Shown here piece by piece: positions 43,430-51,816 of a stretch of DNA of 64,000 nt. The stretch spans positions 1,116,001 through 1,180,000 of the forward strand of contig NZ_CACSJP010000001.1 of the NCBI RefSeq assembly GCF_902706095.1, read 5' to 3'. This DNA comes from Rhizobium sp. 18065. GTDB lineage: Bacteria > Pseudomonadota > Alphaproteobacteria > Rhizobiales > Rhizobiaceae. The translations under genes and the position numbers were made by a program. The notes below the pieces were generated by a model, which was given only the letters and a program-made list of their open reading frames with translations, made no database searches and was not told the origin of the DNA. The stretch's first letter is position 1; every line of letters begins with the position of its first letter.

Positions 43430-43909
43430 CGAAAAGTCTTGTACCCCACAACCACCGTGTCGCATCGGCTTCCATCATGGATCGACCGGCGCGGCAAAAC
43501 ACCGGGTGTAACCAACCGGCATATCCATGCGTCACATCCATCGTCCCGCAGCGGCCGGCCATCCTTGGATGGGCGGTCCTGTCGTCGCGCCATCAGAGCG
43601 CTTCGGGTAGCAGTGCTTGTCCGGCGATGAACCGGTGCTATCAGCAGTAGCAAAGGCACATTTTATTGAGATCCGGTTATCATGCCGGCTTTCTCCAGCG
43701 GTTTTTGCCCGGATCGCGAATAATTGATCGAAAACAGTCGGACAGCAGCAGCTAACCCGCTTTCTTTTCCGGCCTGCCGGGAGAGGCGACAAGAACAGGA
43801 TCTGTCCCGGAGATTGCCGGCGCGGGGTATCGTGCTGATCGGCCCGGAGTGCTGAAGACACTGGCTGAGACGTCGATCGGTCCGCAGCGATCCGCCAAGC
43901 CATGGCGCG
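43430..43909. other. 480-bp intergenic region
   Basis: It lies upstream of the deacetylase and downstream of the hydrolase operon, both on the minus strand. The base composition drops in GC around 43650-43760. No conserved ORF, stem with U tract or repeat is evident. Confidence 0.35.
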
Positions 43910-45766
43910 TCAGGCGATGCCCCGGTAGAACAGATGGCGCCCGATCTTCCGTTCCATGAACGCGTGTGGTGAGTTTCGCACCCAGCCGGGACTGCCGATC
44001 GAGGTGGAATGATAGTGCAGGACCGCGTCGGTCAGGTGATTGATCGTGCCCGCCAGGGCCTCGCCGGCGACGACGAGGCATTCATCGAAGTCGTCGTCCG
44101 CGCCAGGTTGAAGATGGATGATCTTTGCCCGGTTGGGATCGCTGGCGTTCCAGCAGGAAAATTGAAAGGGCTGCAGGCAGACCGCGATGATGCTGTCGGG
44201 ATAGCGGGGGGATGCCTTGCGGTTCAGGATGACCTCGGCCACGGCTTGGCGCCCCATCTCTCTTTCGCTGCGTGCCTCGCCATAGATCGTCCGCGCCAGG
44301 ATCAATTGCTCGTCGCCGGTCGGCATGTCCACTTGCGTCAGCGCCCGGATCGACGCGACCCGGCTGAGGTCGAAAGCCTCGGTGCGTACGGTGTCGCCCT
44401 GATTGCCGCCGATACAGGTCAGCTTGCGGGAGTTCTCCATCCGGCTGAGCGCGAAACAGGCATGCCCGGTTGTGCCGGTATCCTTGCCGGGATGCAACAC
44501 CACGACCGCGCCTTCCAGTGCTGCCCGTATCTTGGGATCGGTCAGCCCGCCCTTGCGCAACTCGACGGAGCCCCAGGTCTTCCAGCTTTTTGCCGTGGCG
44601 GCCTGTTCGACGATCGGAGCGCCCGCCTGTGTCAGGCACCAGGCAACGAAAGCGCCGCACCATGGCTCCACGGTGGACGGACGATAAGGCGTCGCGCTGA
44701 AATAGTCCTTCACCCGGGCTTTGCCGGCCGGCGTCGTTTCGCCGACATCGGCCCGTGCCCAGAACGCCTGCTCGGTCTGCGCGAAGGCCAGCCATGGCGT
44801 TCCGCCCGCAAGGGCGCTCACCGGCGGAATGGCAAATTCGGGAAAGTGTTGTTTCAGCTTGGAAAAGCCGACCTGGAAAGCCTCGTTCAACACGGCGGCC
44901 GTCTTCTCGACGAACTCGTCCACCGTGGTCGCATGGCCGGCAAGCCCCTGCAGCAGGAAACGCCGGCGACGGCTGATCAGTGCATCCCGATCGCCAGGCT
45001 CCGGATAAAACGGTGCAAGCGCTTCGGCGACCGGTGTCTGCGGGTTGCCCTCGGCATGCATCCGGTCGATGGCAAATGCCGCCCTGGCGCCGACCAGCCG
45101 TGCCTGGAAGAGAAGCAGGAAGCTGGGAATGAAGCTCTGCTCCGGCTCGGCAATGCCGGCGGTGACCGCCTCTGCCTCCAGTGCCTCCCAGTCGCGCTGG
45201 GTGAGGAATTGCGCGCAAGTCACCTGCGCCAACGCCTGGAAACGCTGAAACGCACCATATCCAGAACGAGGATTGGCATTGAGGAATTCCGCCCATTCCT
45301 CCTGCGTGATCTGGAACGGTCCCACTGCAGACGTGCCGGAAAGGCGACTGCCGAACTTGGTCAGTTCGCTTTCGATCCAGGCGAGGCCGATGAGGTAATC
45401 CGCGAGAATGGCCGGCGCGCCATCACTGGTGCCAGCACTCGCCTTGAGTTCCGCACGGCCGCAGGCCTGCACCAGTTCCTCCTCCGCGATCGCCGGGACT
45501 TCGAACTGGTGCGCCGGGCCGATATATTTGTCCTCCAGCCAGCCGGGATCGCCCTTGGCCGATGGCGTGGGTCGGAACTCTACATGTTTCCACCCCTCCG
45601 GTGCGTCTCGGTTCTCGTCCGAACCGGCTTCGAAATAGATGAGATTTCCCTTGACGAGCCCGACCACGAAGTCGGCATCGTCGCGCGGCTCCGCGAGAAT
45701 GGCGGGGATAGCGGTATCATCGGGCTGTATGACGACGAAGGCTTGTTCCACCGATTTTCTCCTCAC
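43910..45766 (-). CDS. multi-domain peptidoglycan hydrolase (SH3-like, transglycosylase-like, TIGR02594/CHAP, SleB)
   Basis: A protein of about 618 residues with four regions. Residues about 10-85 look like an SH3b wall-binding domain (ADFVVGLVKG ... GWLEDKYIG). About 115-300 resembles a lytic transglycosylase (LIGLAWIESELTKFGSRLSG, candidate E132). About 320-475 is a TIGR02594/CHAP-like amidase or endopeptidase (EPWCGAFVAWCL, candidate C370; TGHACFAL, H435). About 485-618 is a SleB cell-wall hydrolase (ILARTIYGEARSEREMGRQA, candidate E497). No signal peptide is present, so export needs another route or lysis. Start is GTG 45766, overlapping the lipoprotein stop in a GTGA, or GTG 45751, which has GAGGAG upstream. 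Confidence 0.82.
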   Translation of the reverse strand: MRRKSVEQAFVVIQPDDTAIPAILAEPRDDADFVVGLVKGNLIYFEAGSDENRDAPEGWKHVEFRPTPSAKGDPGWLEDKYIGPAHQFEVPAIAEEELVQACGRAELKASAGTSDGAPAILADYLIGLAWIESELTKFGSRLSGTSAVGPFQITQEEWAEFLNANPRSGYGAFQRFQALAQVTCAQFLTQRDWEALEAEAVTAGIAEPEQSFIPSFLLLFQARLVGARAAFAIDRMHAEGNPQTPVAEALAPFYPEPGDRDALISRRRRFLLQGLAGHATTVDEFVEKTAAVLNEAFQVGFSKLKQHFPEFAIPPVSALAGGTPWLAFAQTEQAFWARADVGETTPAGKARVKDYFSATPYRPSTVEPWCGAFVAWCLTQAGAPIVEQAATAKSWKTWGSVELRKGGLTDPKIRAALEGAVVVLHPGKDTGTTGHACFALSRMENSRKLTCIGGNQGDTVRTEAFDLSRVASIRALTQVDMPTGDEQLILARTIYGEARSEREMGRQAVAEVILNRKASPRYPDSIIAVCLQPFQFSCWNASDPNRAKIIHLQPGADDDFDECLVVAGEALAGTINHLTDAVLHYHSTSIGSPGWVRNSPHAFMERKIGRHLFYRGIA

Positions 45767-47007
45767 CGTGGTTTGTGCGCCTCTTCTGCGATCTTGTTCT
45801 TCAGTTTGCGCGACATGCGGGCATCGTTGACAGGGTCACCGGTCCCCAACTGGTATCGCGCCCGGGCCTCGGCGATCTTGGCGCGTAGCGCATCCGATTT
45901 CAGGGTGCTGTCGACGGGGAGAGGCGTGGCCGGCAGGACAATGTTGAGGTTCGTGATCAGCTGCTTCAACTCTTCGCCATTATCCCGATAGGTAATGGCC
46001 TCGAAGAAGTTCTGCAGCCCCTTGTCGCTGTCGCCCTCCTTGCAGCCCAACGATAGGAGATCAGAATATTCCTGCTCCGTAATCAGGCCCGTCCGTTCCC
46101 AGCCTTGGGTGTCGCGAAAATTCGTCACGGCCGTAAGGGTGGATCGTCCCGAATTTCCGTCGCTTTTCACGCAAAGTGCCGTCTGCGCCGCCTTGATACG
46201 CGCCGGCGTATATCCCTTGTCGGCAAACAGTTTGTTGCAGGCGTCGCACACCACCGTGCCTCGCTTGATGCCGGTTCCGGCCGATGTCCCGGGCGTTACA
46301 GGCGCCTGACCTGCAGCGATCGCATCCACTTCCTGTTGCACGCTCTTGGCCAGCGATTGCGGCGCGATCCCGGAGGCGACGGCCAAGGCATAGGTATTGG
46401 CGTCGAGCACGATTGTCTGCGGCGTGCAGACCCGCAGATAGCCGCGCAATGCAAAAACCATGGCTGGACTTGTGGAAAAGTTCACCTGGACGAACTGGCG
46501 GCGGAACTCCAGCCGCCGCTCGTAGACGATCCGCTTGATCGTGCTGCTTTCCAGCCCCATCAGCATGGAATTGTTGAAGGCGTCATAAAGCGAACCGGTC
46601 AGGCCTAGTGCCTGGGCGACATAGGCAATCGTGTCCGTACTGGCGCTGGCGATCGTCAGCACGCTGGTTGCCGCGCTGCCGATTGCCCCCAGTGAGGAAT
46701 GCACGCGTCCAGCTTGGGCGCGCTTGTTGTCGATCCACGCCAGATAGTGGTCGCATCGCGCGTCGATATCGTTGAACCCGGCCTGCACCAGCATCGAATA
46801 GTCGCTGCAATTGGCCGAGGTGCCGCTGCGCTGCAGATTGCTCTGGTTGCAGAGTTCGCCGAAGTAAGAGGCAATATTGTTGGTCGCAACAGGTGTCTGG
46901 CTGGAATAAAGATCCTGCCCGACACCTCTGTCGCCAAGGGCCGGAGTGCAGCCGGCAACAAGGCCTAGCGTGATGAGAAAGAGGATCCGTCGCAGTATCA
47001 CGATCAT
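45763..47007 (-). CDS. lipoprotein of unknown function, coupled to the hydrolase gene
   Basis: A 414-residue protein with a lipoprotein signal (MIVILRRILFLITLGLVAGC, lipid-carrying Cys20). The mature part is largely helical with several cysteines, including a CDACNKL motif (CxxC) at about residue 254, and Ser/Thr-rich stretches. I do not recognise a family. Its stop overlaps the GTG of the hydrolase (GTGA), so the two should be made together. Location would be the inner or outer membrane; the second mature residue is Thr, which does not favour inner-membrane retention. A partner or immunity-like role for the hydrolase is speculation. Confidence 0.78.
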   Translation of the reverse strand: MIVILRRILFLITLGLVAGCTPALGDRGVGQDLYSSQTPVATNNIASYFGELCNQSNLQRSGTSANCSDYSMLVQAGFNDIDARCDHYLAWIDNKRAQAGRVHSSLGAIGSAATSVLTIASASTDTIAYVAQALGLTGSLYDAFNNSMLMGLESSTIKRIVYERRLEFRRQFVQVNFSTSPAMVFALRGYLRVCTPQTIVLDANTYALAVASGIAPQSLAKSVQQEVDAIAAGQAPVTPGTSAGTGIKRGTVVCDACNKLFADKGYTPARIKAAQTALCVKSDGNSGRSTLTAVTNFRDTQGWERTGLITEQEYSDLLSLGCKEGDSDKGLQNFFEAITYRDNGEELKQLITNLNIVLPATPLPVDSTLKSDALRAKIAEARARYQLGTGDPVNDARMSRKLKNKIAEEAHKPR

Positions 47008-47046
47008 GCCCTTTCAATTAAGACATGTCGAAAAATCTGCGCTCGC

Positions 47047-47076
47047 GTTTGACGTGCGTCAAACTAATTTTATTAG
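47047..47076 (-). promoter_or_regulatory. 18-bp palindrome and AT-rich repeat upstream of the lipoprotein operon
   Basis: GTTTGACG-TG-CGTCAAAC (47047-47064) is a perfect palindrome. It abuts CTAAT-TTT-ATTAG (47064-47076), also perfect. They lie 40-69 bp before the lipoprotein start in an AT-rich segment. The TTGACG arm could be a -35 box with CAGATT 17 bp further on. It looks like an operator for an unknown regulator. Confidence 0.7.
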
Positions 47077-47272
47077 AAGTTGATACGGATTCTTGGCTTT
47101 TCCACAAGTTGAGTAAATGCTGTTGAATTACTCCTGAGTAGATGCAAGTGAACTCATGTTACGACATAAGTTTTTATCGAGGGATCGGTGCATATACATG
47201 CCACCTGATCTACGCGCATCCAGTGTGGGAGGTTGCGCTCGCGGTCGATTTCCCGAGGGGCGGCCATCGTAT

Positions 47273-47518
47273 TCACCCCTTGATCGCAATCCCGGCCTCG
47301 ATCGCTGCTGCGATAAACGCCTTGCGGGCGTCCTCGTCGGTCTTCTTGCCGGCGTCCACCGCCGCACAGACCAGCAGGGCCGTGTCGAGCGCTTTCCCGT
47401 CTTCCGCCGGCCAATCCTCGATCAGCGCCCAGCAGGCGGCCATCGTGCTGTCGATGGTGACATCGGCGCCCTCTTCTCCGATGGCGAGGATCACGGGCTG
47501 GGTCCAGGTCTTGTGCAT
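47273..47518 (-). CDS. DUF982 family protein
   Basis: An 81-residue protein of DUF982, a family nearly confined to Rhizobiales and present in many copies per genome. Characteristic features are ALIEDWP in the middle and the closing KAFIAAAIEAGIAI. Function unknown. It begins WTQPVILAIGEEGADVTIDS. Lies upstream of the lipoprotein operon on the same strand, about 265 bp away. Confidence 0.87.
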   Translation of the reverse strand: MHKTWTQPVILAIGEEGADVTIDSTMAACWALIEDWPAEDGKALDTALLVCAAVDAGKKTDEDARKAFIAAAIEAGIAIKG

Positions 47519-47690
47519 GGTTTTGGCTTTCGAAAGGCGTGTCTCGCAACAGGGAAGGGCCGGCAGGCAGCCCCGTTTCGTTCTCTATAGAACCAAGCGC
47601 GCCATCCCGTCACTACACTATCTGTACTGGACGGCCCTGTGTCACAGGCTCATAGTTTCCTCTGGCAGGGATCTGCGCGGAGGATCGGCA

Positions 47691-48401
47691 ATGTCGAATG
47701 ACGGCTATCACCAGTTTTGCCCCGTGGCCAAGGCCTGCGAATTGCTGGAACCGCGCTGGACCATGCTCTTGCTGTGCGAAATGTGGTCCGGCTCGACCCG
47801 TTTCAACGAGATCCAGCGCGGCGTGCCCGGAATCTCGCCGACGCTCCTGTCCAAGCGCCTGCGCGAAATGGAGGAGCGCGGCCTGGTCGAGCGCCACGAA
47901 AGTCTCAACGGCACCGAGATCCACTACCGCACCACCGCCATGGCCAACGAGCTGGAGCCAATCGTCCACGCGCTCGGCGAATGGGCCCATCGCAATGTCG
48001 ATACCGAGGTGTCGCTGGAACATCTCGATGCGAGGCTTTTGATGTGGAACATCCGCCGCAAGGTCGATGCCGGTTTCCTGCCGCCGGGCCGGCTGTCGGT
48101 GATCCAGTTCACTTTTCCCGACTTGGCGCGCGAGGATCAGAGCTTCTGGCTGGTCGCCAAGCCGGGAGAAATCGTCGATCTCTGCTCGATCGACCCGCGC
48201 TACAATGTCGATCTCTTCATCCGCGCCGATCTCTACGCCATGACCGCCGCCTGGATGGGTCATTCGACATACCACGCCGAGATCGCCCGCGAACGCATCG
48301 CCCTGATCGGCGATCGCACGCTCGCCGCCACCATCGACCGCTGGCTGGTCCGCAGCTCCTATGCTGCGGTTTGCCCCAGCAATTCTAGGAAAAGTGCGTA
48401 A
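47691..48401 (+). CDS. HxlR-family transcriptional regulator with C-terminal extension
   Basis: A 236-residue regulator. The N-terminal HxlR winged helix (FCPVAKACELLEPRWTMLLL with the usual early Cys, then GVPGISPTLLSKRLREMEER) is followed by an SCP2-like ligand-binding extension of about 120 residues. Such proteins respond to oxidants or small ligands. GGAGG precedes ATG 47691. The final residues (SNSRKSA) are encoded by a dispersed repeat. It lies upstream of a methyltransferase gene on the same strand, but 370 bp and several stems separate them. Confidence 0.88.
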   Translation: MSNDGYHQFCPVAKACELLEPRWTMLLLCEMWSGSTRFNEIQRGVPGISPTLLSKRLREMEERGLVERHESLNGTEIHYRTTAMANELEPIVHALGEWAHRNVDTEVSLEHLDARLLMWNIRRKVDAGFLPPGRLSVIQFTFPDLAREDQSFWLVAKPGEIVDLCSIDPRYNVDLFIRADLYAMTAAWMGHSTYHAEIARERIALIGDRTLAATIDRWLVRSSYAAVCPSNSRKSA

Positions 48402-48420
48402 GCGGTTTTCCGTCCGCAAC
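48386..48420. repeat. dispersed palindromic repeat overlapping the HxlR stop
   Basis: AATTCTAGGAAAAGTGCGTA followed by AGCGGTTTTCCGTCC is a copy of the short repeat also found at about 19434-19500. It supplies the HxlR stop codon. Confidence 0.6.
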
Positions 48421-48468
48421 AACTGCGACACCGGTGATCGGAAGCAGGCGGAACATGCGAGGATCGTC

Positions 48469-48579
48469 ATGCTCGGCCTTGTGCCGAGCATCTGCCGAGG
48501 TCAGCCAAAACCCGGAATTTACAGATAAAAACAGTGTCACAATCATGACGCGGCAGACCCTCGGGACAAGCCCGAGGGT
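48469..48579. repeat. two intergenic stems between HxlR and methyltransferase genes
   Basis: ATGCTCGGC/GCCGAGCAT (48469-48491) and ACCCTCGGG/CCCGAGGGT (48557-48579) are perfect 9-bp stems with 5-nt loops. They are typical of rhizobial intergenic palindromes. The first could also help end the HxlR transcript. No gene lies between 48402 and 48774. Confidence 0.7.
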
Positions 48580-48774
48580 GACATTCGCGAGCGCTGACAC
48601 ATCGTCCGACAAGAGGTGCCCACCGCCGCCGCCCATCCCCACCACTACACTTCCTGTATCGCCCGCTACACTTCCTGCACTGGCCGCGACCACGGTCCGG
48701 GGCGCATCCTTGGCATCAACAGGCAAGCGCTCTGATAGCCTGCCTGTGATCCGATCCATCCAAGGAGAGATGCC

Positions 48775-49650
48775 ATGCCATCCCACCAATCTTCAGTTCA
48801 TCCCTCGCCATCTGCAGCCCCCATGCCACCCGGTGCAACGATGCCGGTGGCCGATCTTGCCGCCCTCAAGGCGCGCCAGCAGGGTGCCTGGTCATCCGGT
48901 GACTATGCCGTAATCGGCACGACGCTGCAGATCGTCGGCGAAAACCTGTGCGAGGCGCTTGATCTCCACGCCGGCAGCCGCGTGCTCGATGTCGCCGCCG
49001 GCAATGGCAATGCGACGCTCGCCGCCGCCCGCCGCTGGTGCGACGTCACCGCGACGGACTATGTGCCGGCGCTGCTGGAAAAGGCCAAGGCACGGGCGAG
49101 GGCCGAAGGTCTCGACATTGCCTTCCAGACGGCCGATGCCGAGGCTCTGCCCTTTGCCGACAGGAGTTTCGATGTGGTTCTGTCGACATTCGGCGTGATG
49201 TTCACGCCGGATCAGGGCAAGGCTGCGGCCGAGATGCTGCGCGTGGTCAAGCCCGGCGGCCGTATCGGCCTTGCCAACTGGACGCCGGAAAGCGTCATCG
49301 GCCAGCTGTTTTCCACCCTCGGCCGGCATCTGCCGCCACCGGCCGGCGTCAAGTCGCCAGCACTCTGGGGCACGCGGGCAAGGCTGTCGGAACTGTTCGA
49401 GGATGCGGCCGGGGTCGAAACCACCAAGCGCAGCTACACCTTCCGCTATCGCTCGCCGGCCCATTGGCTGGATATCTTCCGCACCTGGTATGGCCCGGTC
49501 CACAAGGCCTTTGCCAGCCTGCCAGATGATACAGCGCGCGCCGCGCTCGAGCGCGACATCCTCGCCGTGATCGACCGCTACAACCGGGCCGAGGACGGAA
49601 CCCTGGTCATGCCGAGTGACTATCTCGAGGTCATCGTCACCGCCCGCTGA
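48775..49650 (+). CDS. class I SAM-dependent methyltransferase
   Basis: A 291-residue cytosolic methyltransferase. Motif I is VLDVAAGNGNATLAAARR, motif II-like is ATDYVPALLEKAKARA, the acidic pair is in TADAEALPFADRSFDVVLST and motif III is VKPGGRIGLANWTPES. The N-terminal 25 residues are Pro/Ser-rich. Resembles UbiE/YcgJ-type small-molecule methylases; substrate unknown. AAGGAGAG precedes ATG 48775. A terminator follows. Confidence 0.9.
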   Translation: MPSHQSSVHPSPSAAPMPPGATMPVADLAALKARQQGAWSSGDYAVIGTTLQIVGENLCEALDLHAGSRVLDVAAGNGNATLAAARRWCDVTATDYVPALLEKAKARARAEGLDIAFQTADAEALPFADRSFDVVLSTFGVMFTPDQGKAAAEMLRVVKPGGRIGLANWTPESVIGQLFSTLGRHLPPPAGVKSPALWGTRARLSELFEDAAGVETTKRSYTFRYRSPAHWLDIFRTWYGPVHKAFASLPDDTARAALERDILAVIDRYNRAEDGTLVMPSDYLEVIVTAR

Positions 49651-49690
49651 GGCGGCCCGATCGCCGCAGATCAATCGAGACAGGACGAAA

Positions 49691-49712
49691 GCCGCCGGAG
49701 CATTCCGGCGGC
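49691..49712 (+). terminator. terminator-like stem after the methyltransferase
   Basis: GCCGCCGGA (49691-49699) and TCCGGCGGC (49704-49712) form a perfect 9-bp stem with a GCAT loop, followed by a poor U tract (TTGTTCG). Confidence 0.7.
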
Positions 49713-49914
49713 TTGTTCGCGTTGTTCGCATGCGCCGCCGCCAGAGCGTGAGACATCCATCTTGACTTGACGTCCATCAAGGTCCATTTGCCCCTGATGG
49801 GTGCGCCGCAACAAATGCCACCCGAACCGAGGACAGGAAGATGAACCCCGACAGTCGAAGTTCGACGTCTGATAGCCCGCGAATAACGGTCATCTAGTCC
49901 TCGTCGAGGCGCTC

Positions 49915-49932
49915 GGTGACCGCAAGGTCGCC
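49915..49932 (+). promoter_or_regulatory. GNRA-capped hairpin directly before the corA ribosome site
   Basis: GGTGACC-GCAA-GGTCGCC forms a seven-pair stem (one G-T) with a GCAA tetraloop. AAGGAG follows immediately (49933-49938) and ATG is at 49945. Such a stable hairpin at this place may shape ribosome access. Confidence 0.55.
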
Positions 49933-49944
49933 AAGGAGTGCCCC

Positions 49945-50925
49945 ATGCTGCGCAATTTTTCGCGTCAAGCCGATCATATCGTGTCTGCAGATCCTGCTGC
50001 CGCCGAGCCCACACCCGTCATCTGGTTCGACCTGCTCAATCCGGCAACGGACGAAAGCCGCTTGGTCGAGGCCGCCCTCGATATCGCCATTCCGACCCGT
50101 GACGAGATGGAGGAGATCGAGCTTTCCGCCCGTCTCTACCAGGAGGACGGTGCCGAGTTCATGACGATGACGGCCCTTGCCGGCCTCGATGGCGACGATC
50201 CGGTCAAGACGCCGGTCACCTTCATCCTCAAGGGTGAAAGCCTGGTCACCGTGCGTTATGCCGATCCCAAGCCCTTCGAGACCTTCATCATCCGTGCCAA
50301 GCGCGCCAATGGTCTGGTCTGCACCAATGGCGAAACGGTGATGCTCGGCCTGCTCGAATCGGTCATCGACCGTCTCGCCGACGTGCTCGAACGTGTCGGC
50401 AACGAGATCGACGGTGTTTCGCGCGAGGTGTTCCGTTCCAAGGCCGCCAAGGTCAACAAGAAGACGCGCGATTTGCAGTCGCTAATCGAGCAGATCGGCC
50501 GCAAGGGCGACCTCTTGACCGCCGCCCGCGAAAGCCTGGTGTCGATCTCGCGGCTCGTCGCCTATCACGCAGCGCTGGAAACGCCGGCCCGCAAGGTGGC
50601 CAAGGAAACCCGCCAGCGCATCAAGCTCTTACAGCGCGATGCCGTCTCGCTCGGCGATCACGCCCAGTTTCTCCAGGGCAAGATCAATTTCCTCCTCGAC
50701 GCGACGCTGGGCCTGATCAATCTCGAGCAGAACCAGATCATCAAGATCTTCTCGGTCGCTTCTGTCGCCTTCCTGCCGCCGACGCTCGTTGCCTCGATCT
50801 ACGGCATGAATTTCGAGACCATGCCGGAACTGCAATGGCAGATCGGCTATCCGATGGCGATCGGCCTGATGATCCTCTCGGCCGTCCTGCCGTATCTCTA
50901 CTTCAGGCGCCGCGGCTGGCTTTAG
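49945..50925 (+). CDS. corA: CorA-family magnesium/cobalt transporter
   Basis: A 326-residue pentameric channel subunit of the inner membrane. It has a large N-terminal cytosolic domain and two C-terminal helices. The signature YGMNF is within LVASIYGMNFETMPELQWQI, and the end YLYFRRRGWL is typical. Some family members conduct Ni or Zn; Mg is the default assumption. It has AAGGAG upstream and stands alone. The leader hairpin might relate to expression control. Confidence 0.94.
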   Translation: MLRNFSRQADHIVSADPAAAEPTPVIWFDLLNPATDESRLVEAALDIAIPTRDEMEEIELSARLYQEDGAEFMTMTALAGLDGDDPVKTPVTFILKGESLVTVRYADPKPFETFIIRAKRANGLVCTNGETVMLGLLESVIDRLADVLERVGNEIDGVSREVFRSKAAKVNKKTRDLQSLIEQIGRKGDLLTAARESLVSISRLVAYHAALETPARKVAKETRQRIKLLQRDAVSLGDHAQFLQGKINFLLDATLGLINLEQNQIIKIFSVASVAFLPPTLVASIYGMNFETMPELQWQIGYPMAIGLMILSAVLPYLYFRRRGWL

Positions 50926-50973
50926 CATAGAGGAGAAGGGACCGCCGCACCCGCGACGGTCGCCATCTTCATG

Positions 50974-51744
50974 TCATGCCCTGACGGCGACGACGAACAG
51001 CCGCGGAAAACGCAACAGCCGCCGCCCGTCGGCAAGCGGCGGGTAGGCCCGGTCGATCCGCGCCGTGTAGTCGGCGAGGAACGCCGCTTCGTGCTCCATG
51101 CCGGCGGCTGCCAGATACGGCCGAAGGCCGGTGCCTCTGACCCATTCGACGATCGCCTGCGCATCGGCCATCGGGTGATTGTAGATCGTGTGCCAGACAT
51201 CGACGCGGCTGCAGAGCGGCGACAGCGCCTCGAGATAGCGGGCGGGCTGCGGCAGCGGCGCCCGGCGCAGGCGCGAGCCTTCAAAACGTGCCGCCCAGGG
51301 CCCGGCTGCACCGGTCTCCTCCATCAGCAAATGTGTGGGTTCTCCGAGATTGTCGGGCATCTGCACGGCAAGAACGGCGCCGGGTCGAAGCGCCTGAAGC
51401 CATTGCTGCATCAGCGCCAGATGATCCGGGATCCATTGCAGCACCGCATTGGCATAAAGCAGATCGGCGTCGGCCGGCGGTTGCCATTGGCTGAGATCGG
51501 CCGCATCAAAGCGGGTGTGCGGCAGCCGTGCCCGCGCCTTGTCGAGCATGTCGCGGTCGCTGTCGAGGCCGCTCACGGCATCCACACCGAAGCGCTCGAC
51601 CAGCAATTCGGTCGAATTGCCCGGCCCGCAGCCGAGATCGATCACGCGCGCCGCCGTGCCAAGCGGCACCTGCGCCAGCAGATCGCTCGCCGGGCGGGTG
51701 CGCTCATTCTCGAACTTCAGATATTGTTCAGCCGACCAGGCCAT
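50974..51744 (-). CDS. tam: trans-aconitate 2-methyltransferase
   Basis: A 256-residue SAM-dependent methyltransferase. The start [20 protein letters not shown], motif [18 protein letters not shown] and the [10 protein letters not shown] block are characteristic of Tam. It methylates trans-aconitate, which is formed by spontaneous isomerisation and inhibits aconitase. GGGAG precedes ATG 51744. Convergent with corA. Confidence 0.93.
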   Translation of the reverse strand: MAWSAEQYLKFENERTRPASDLLAQVPLGTAARVIDLGCGPGNSTELLVERFGVDAVSGLDSDRDMLDKARARLPHTRFDAADLSQWQPPADADLLYANAVLQWIPDHLALMQQWLQALRPGAVLAVQMPDNLGEPTHLLMEETGAAGPWAARFEGSRLRRAPLPQPARYLEALSPLCSRVDVWHTIYNHPMADAQAIVEWVRGTGLRPYLAAAGMEHEAAFLADYTARIDRAYPPLADGRRLLRFPRLFVVAVRA

Positions 51745-51816
51745 GGCGATACTCCCTTTGCCGGCACTATAGCTTCGTGTCGAGACAGGCGCGAGATCCG
51801 CCCGAAAACCGCGATA

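Noticed and set aside
44009..45991. 660-codon plus-strand frame over the hydrolase gene
   Set aside because: Antisense to a protein with clear SleB and CHAP-like motifs; low-complexity composition.
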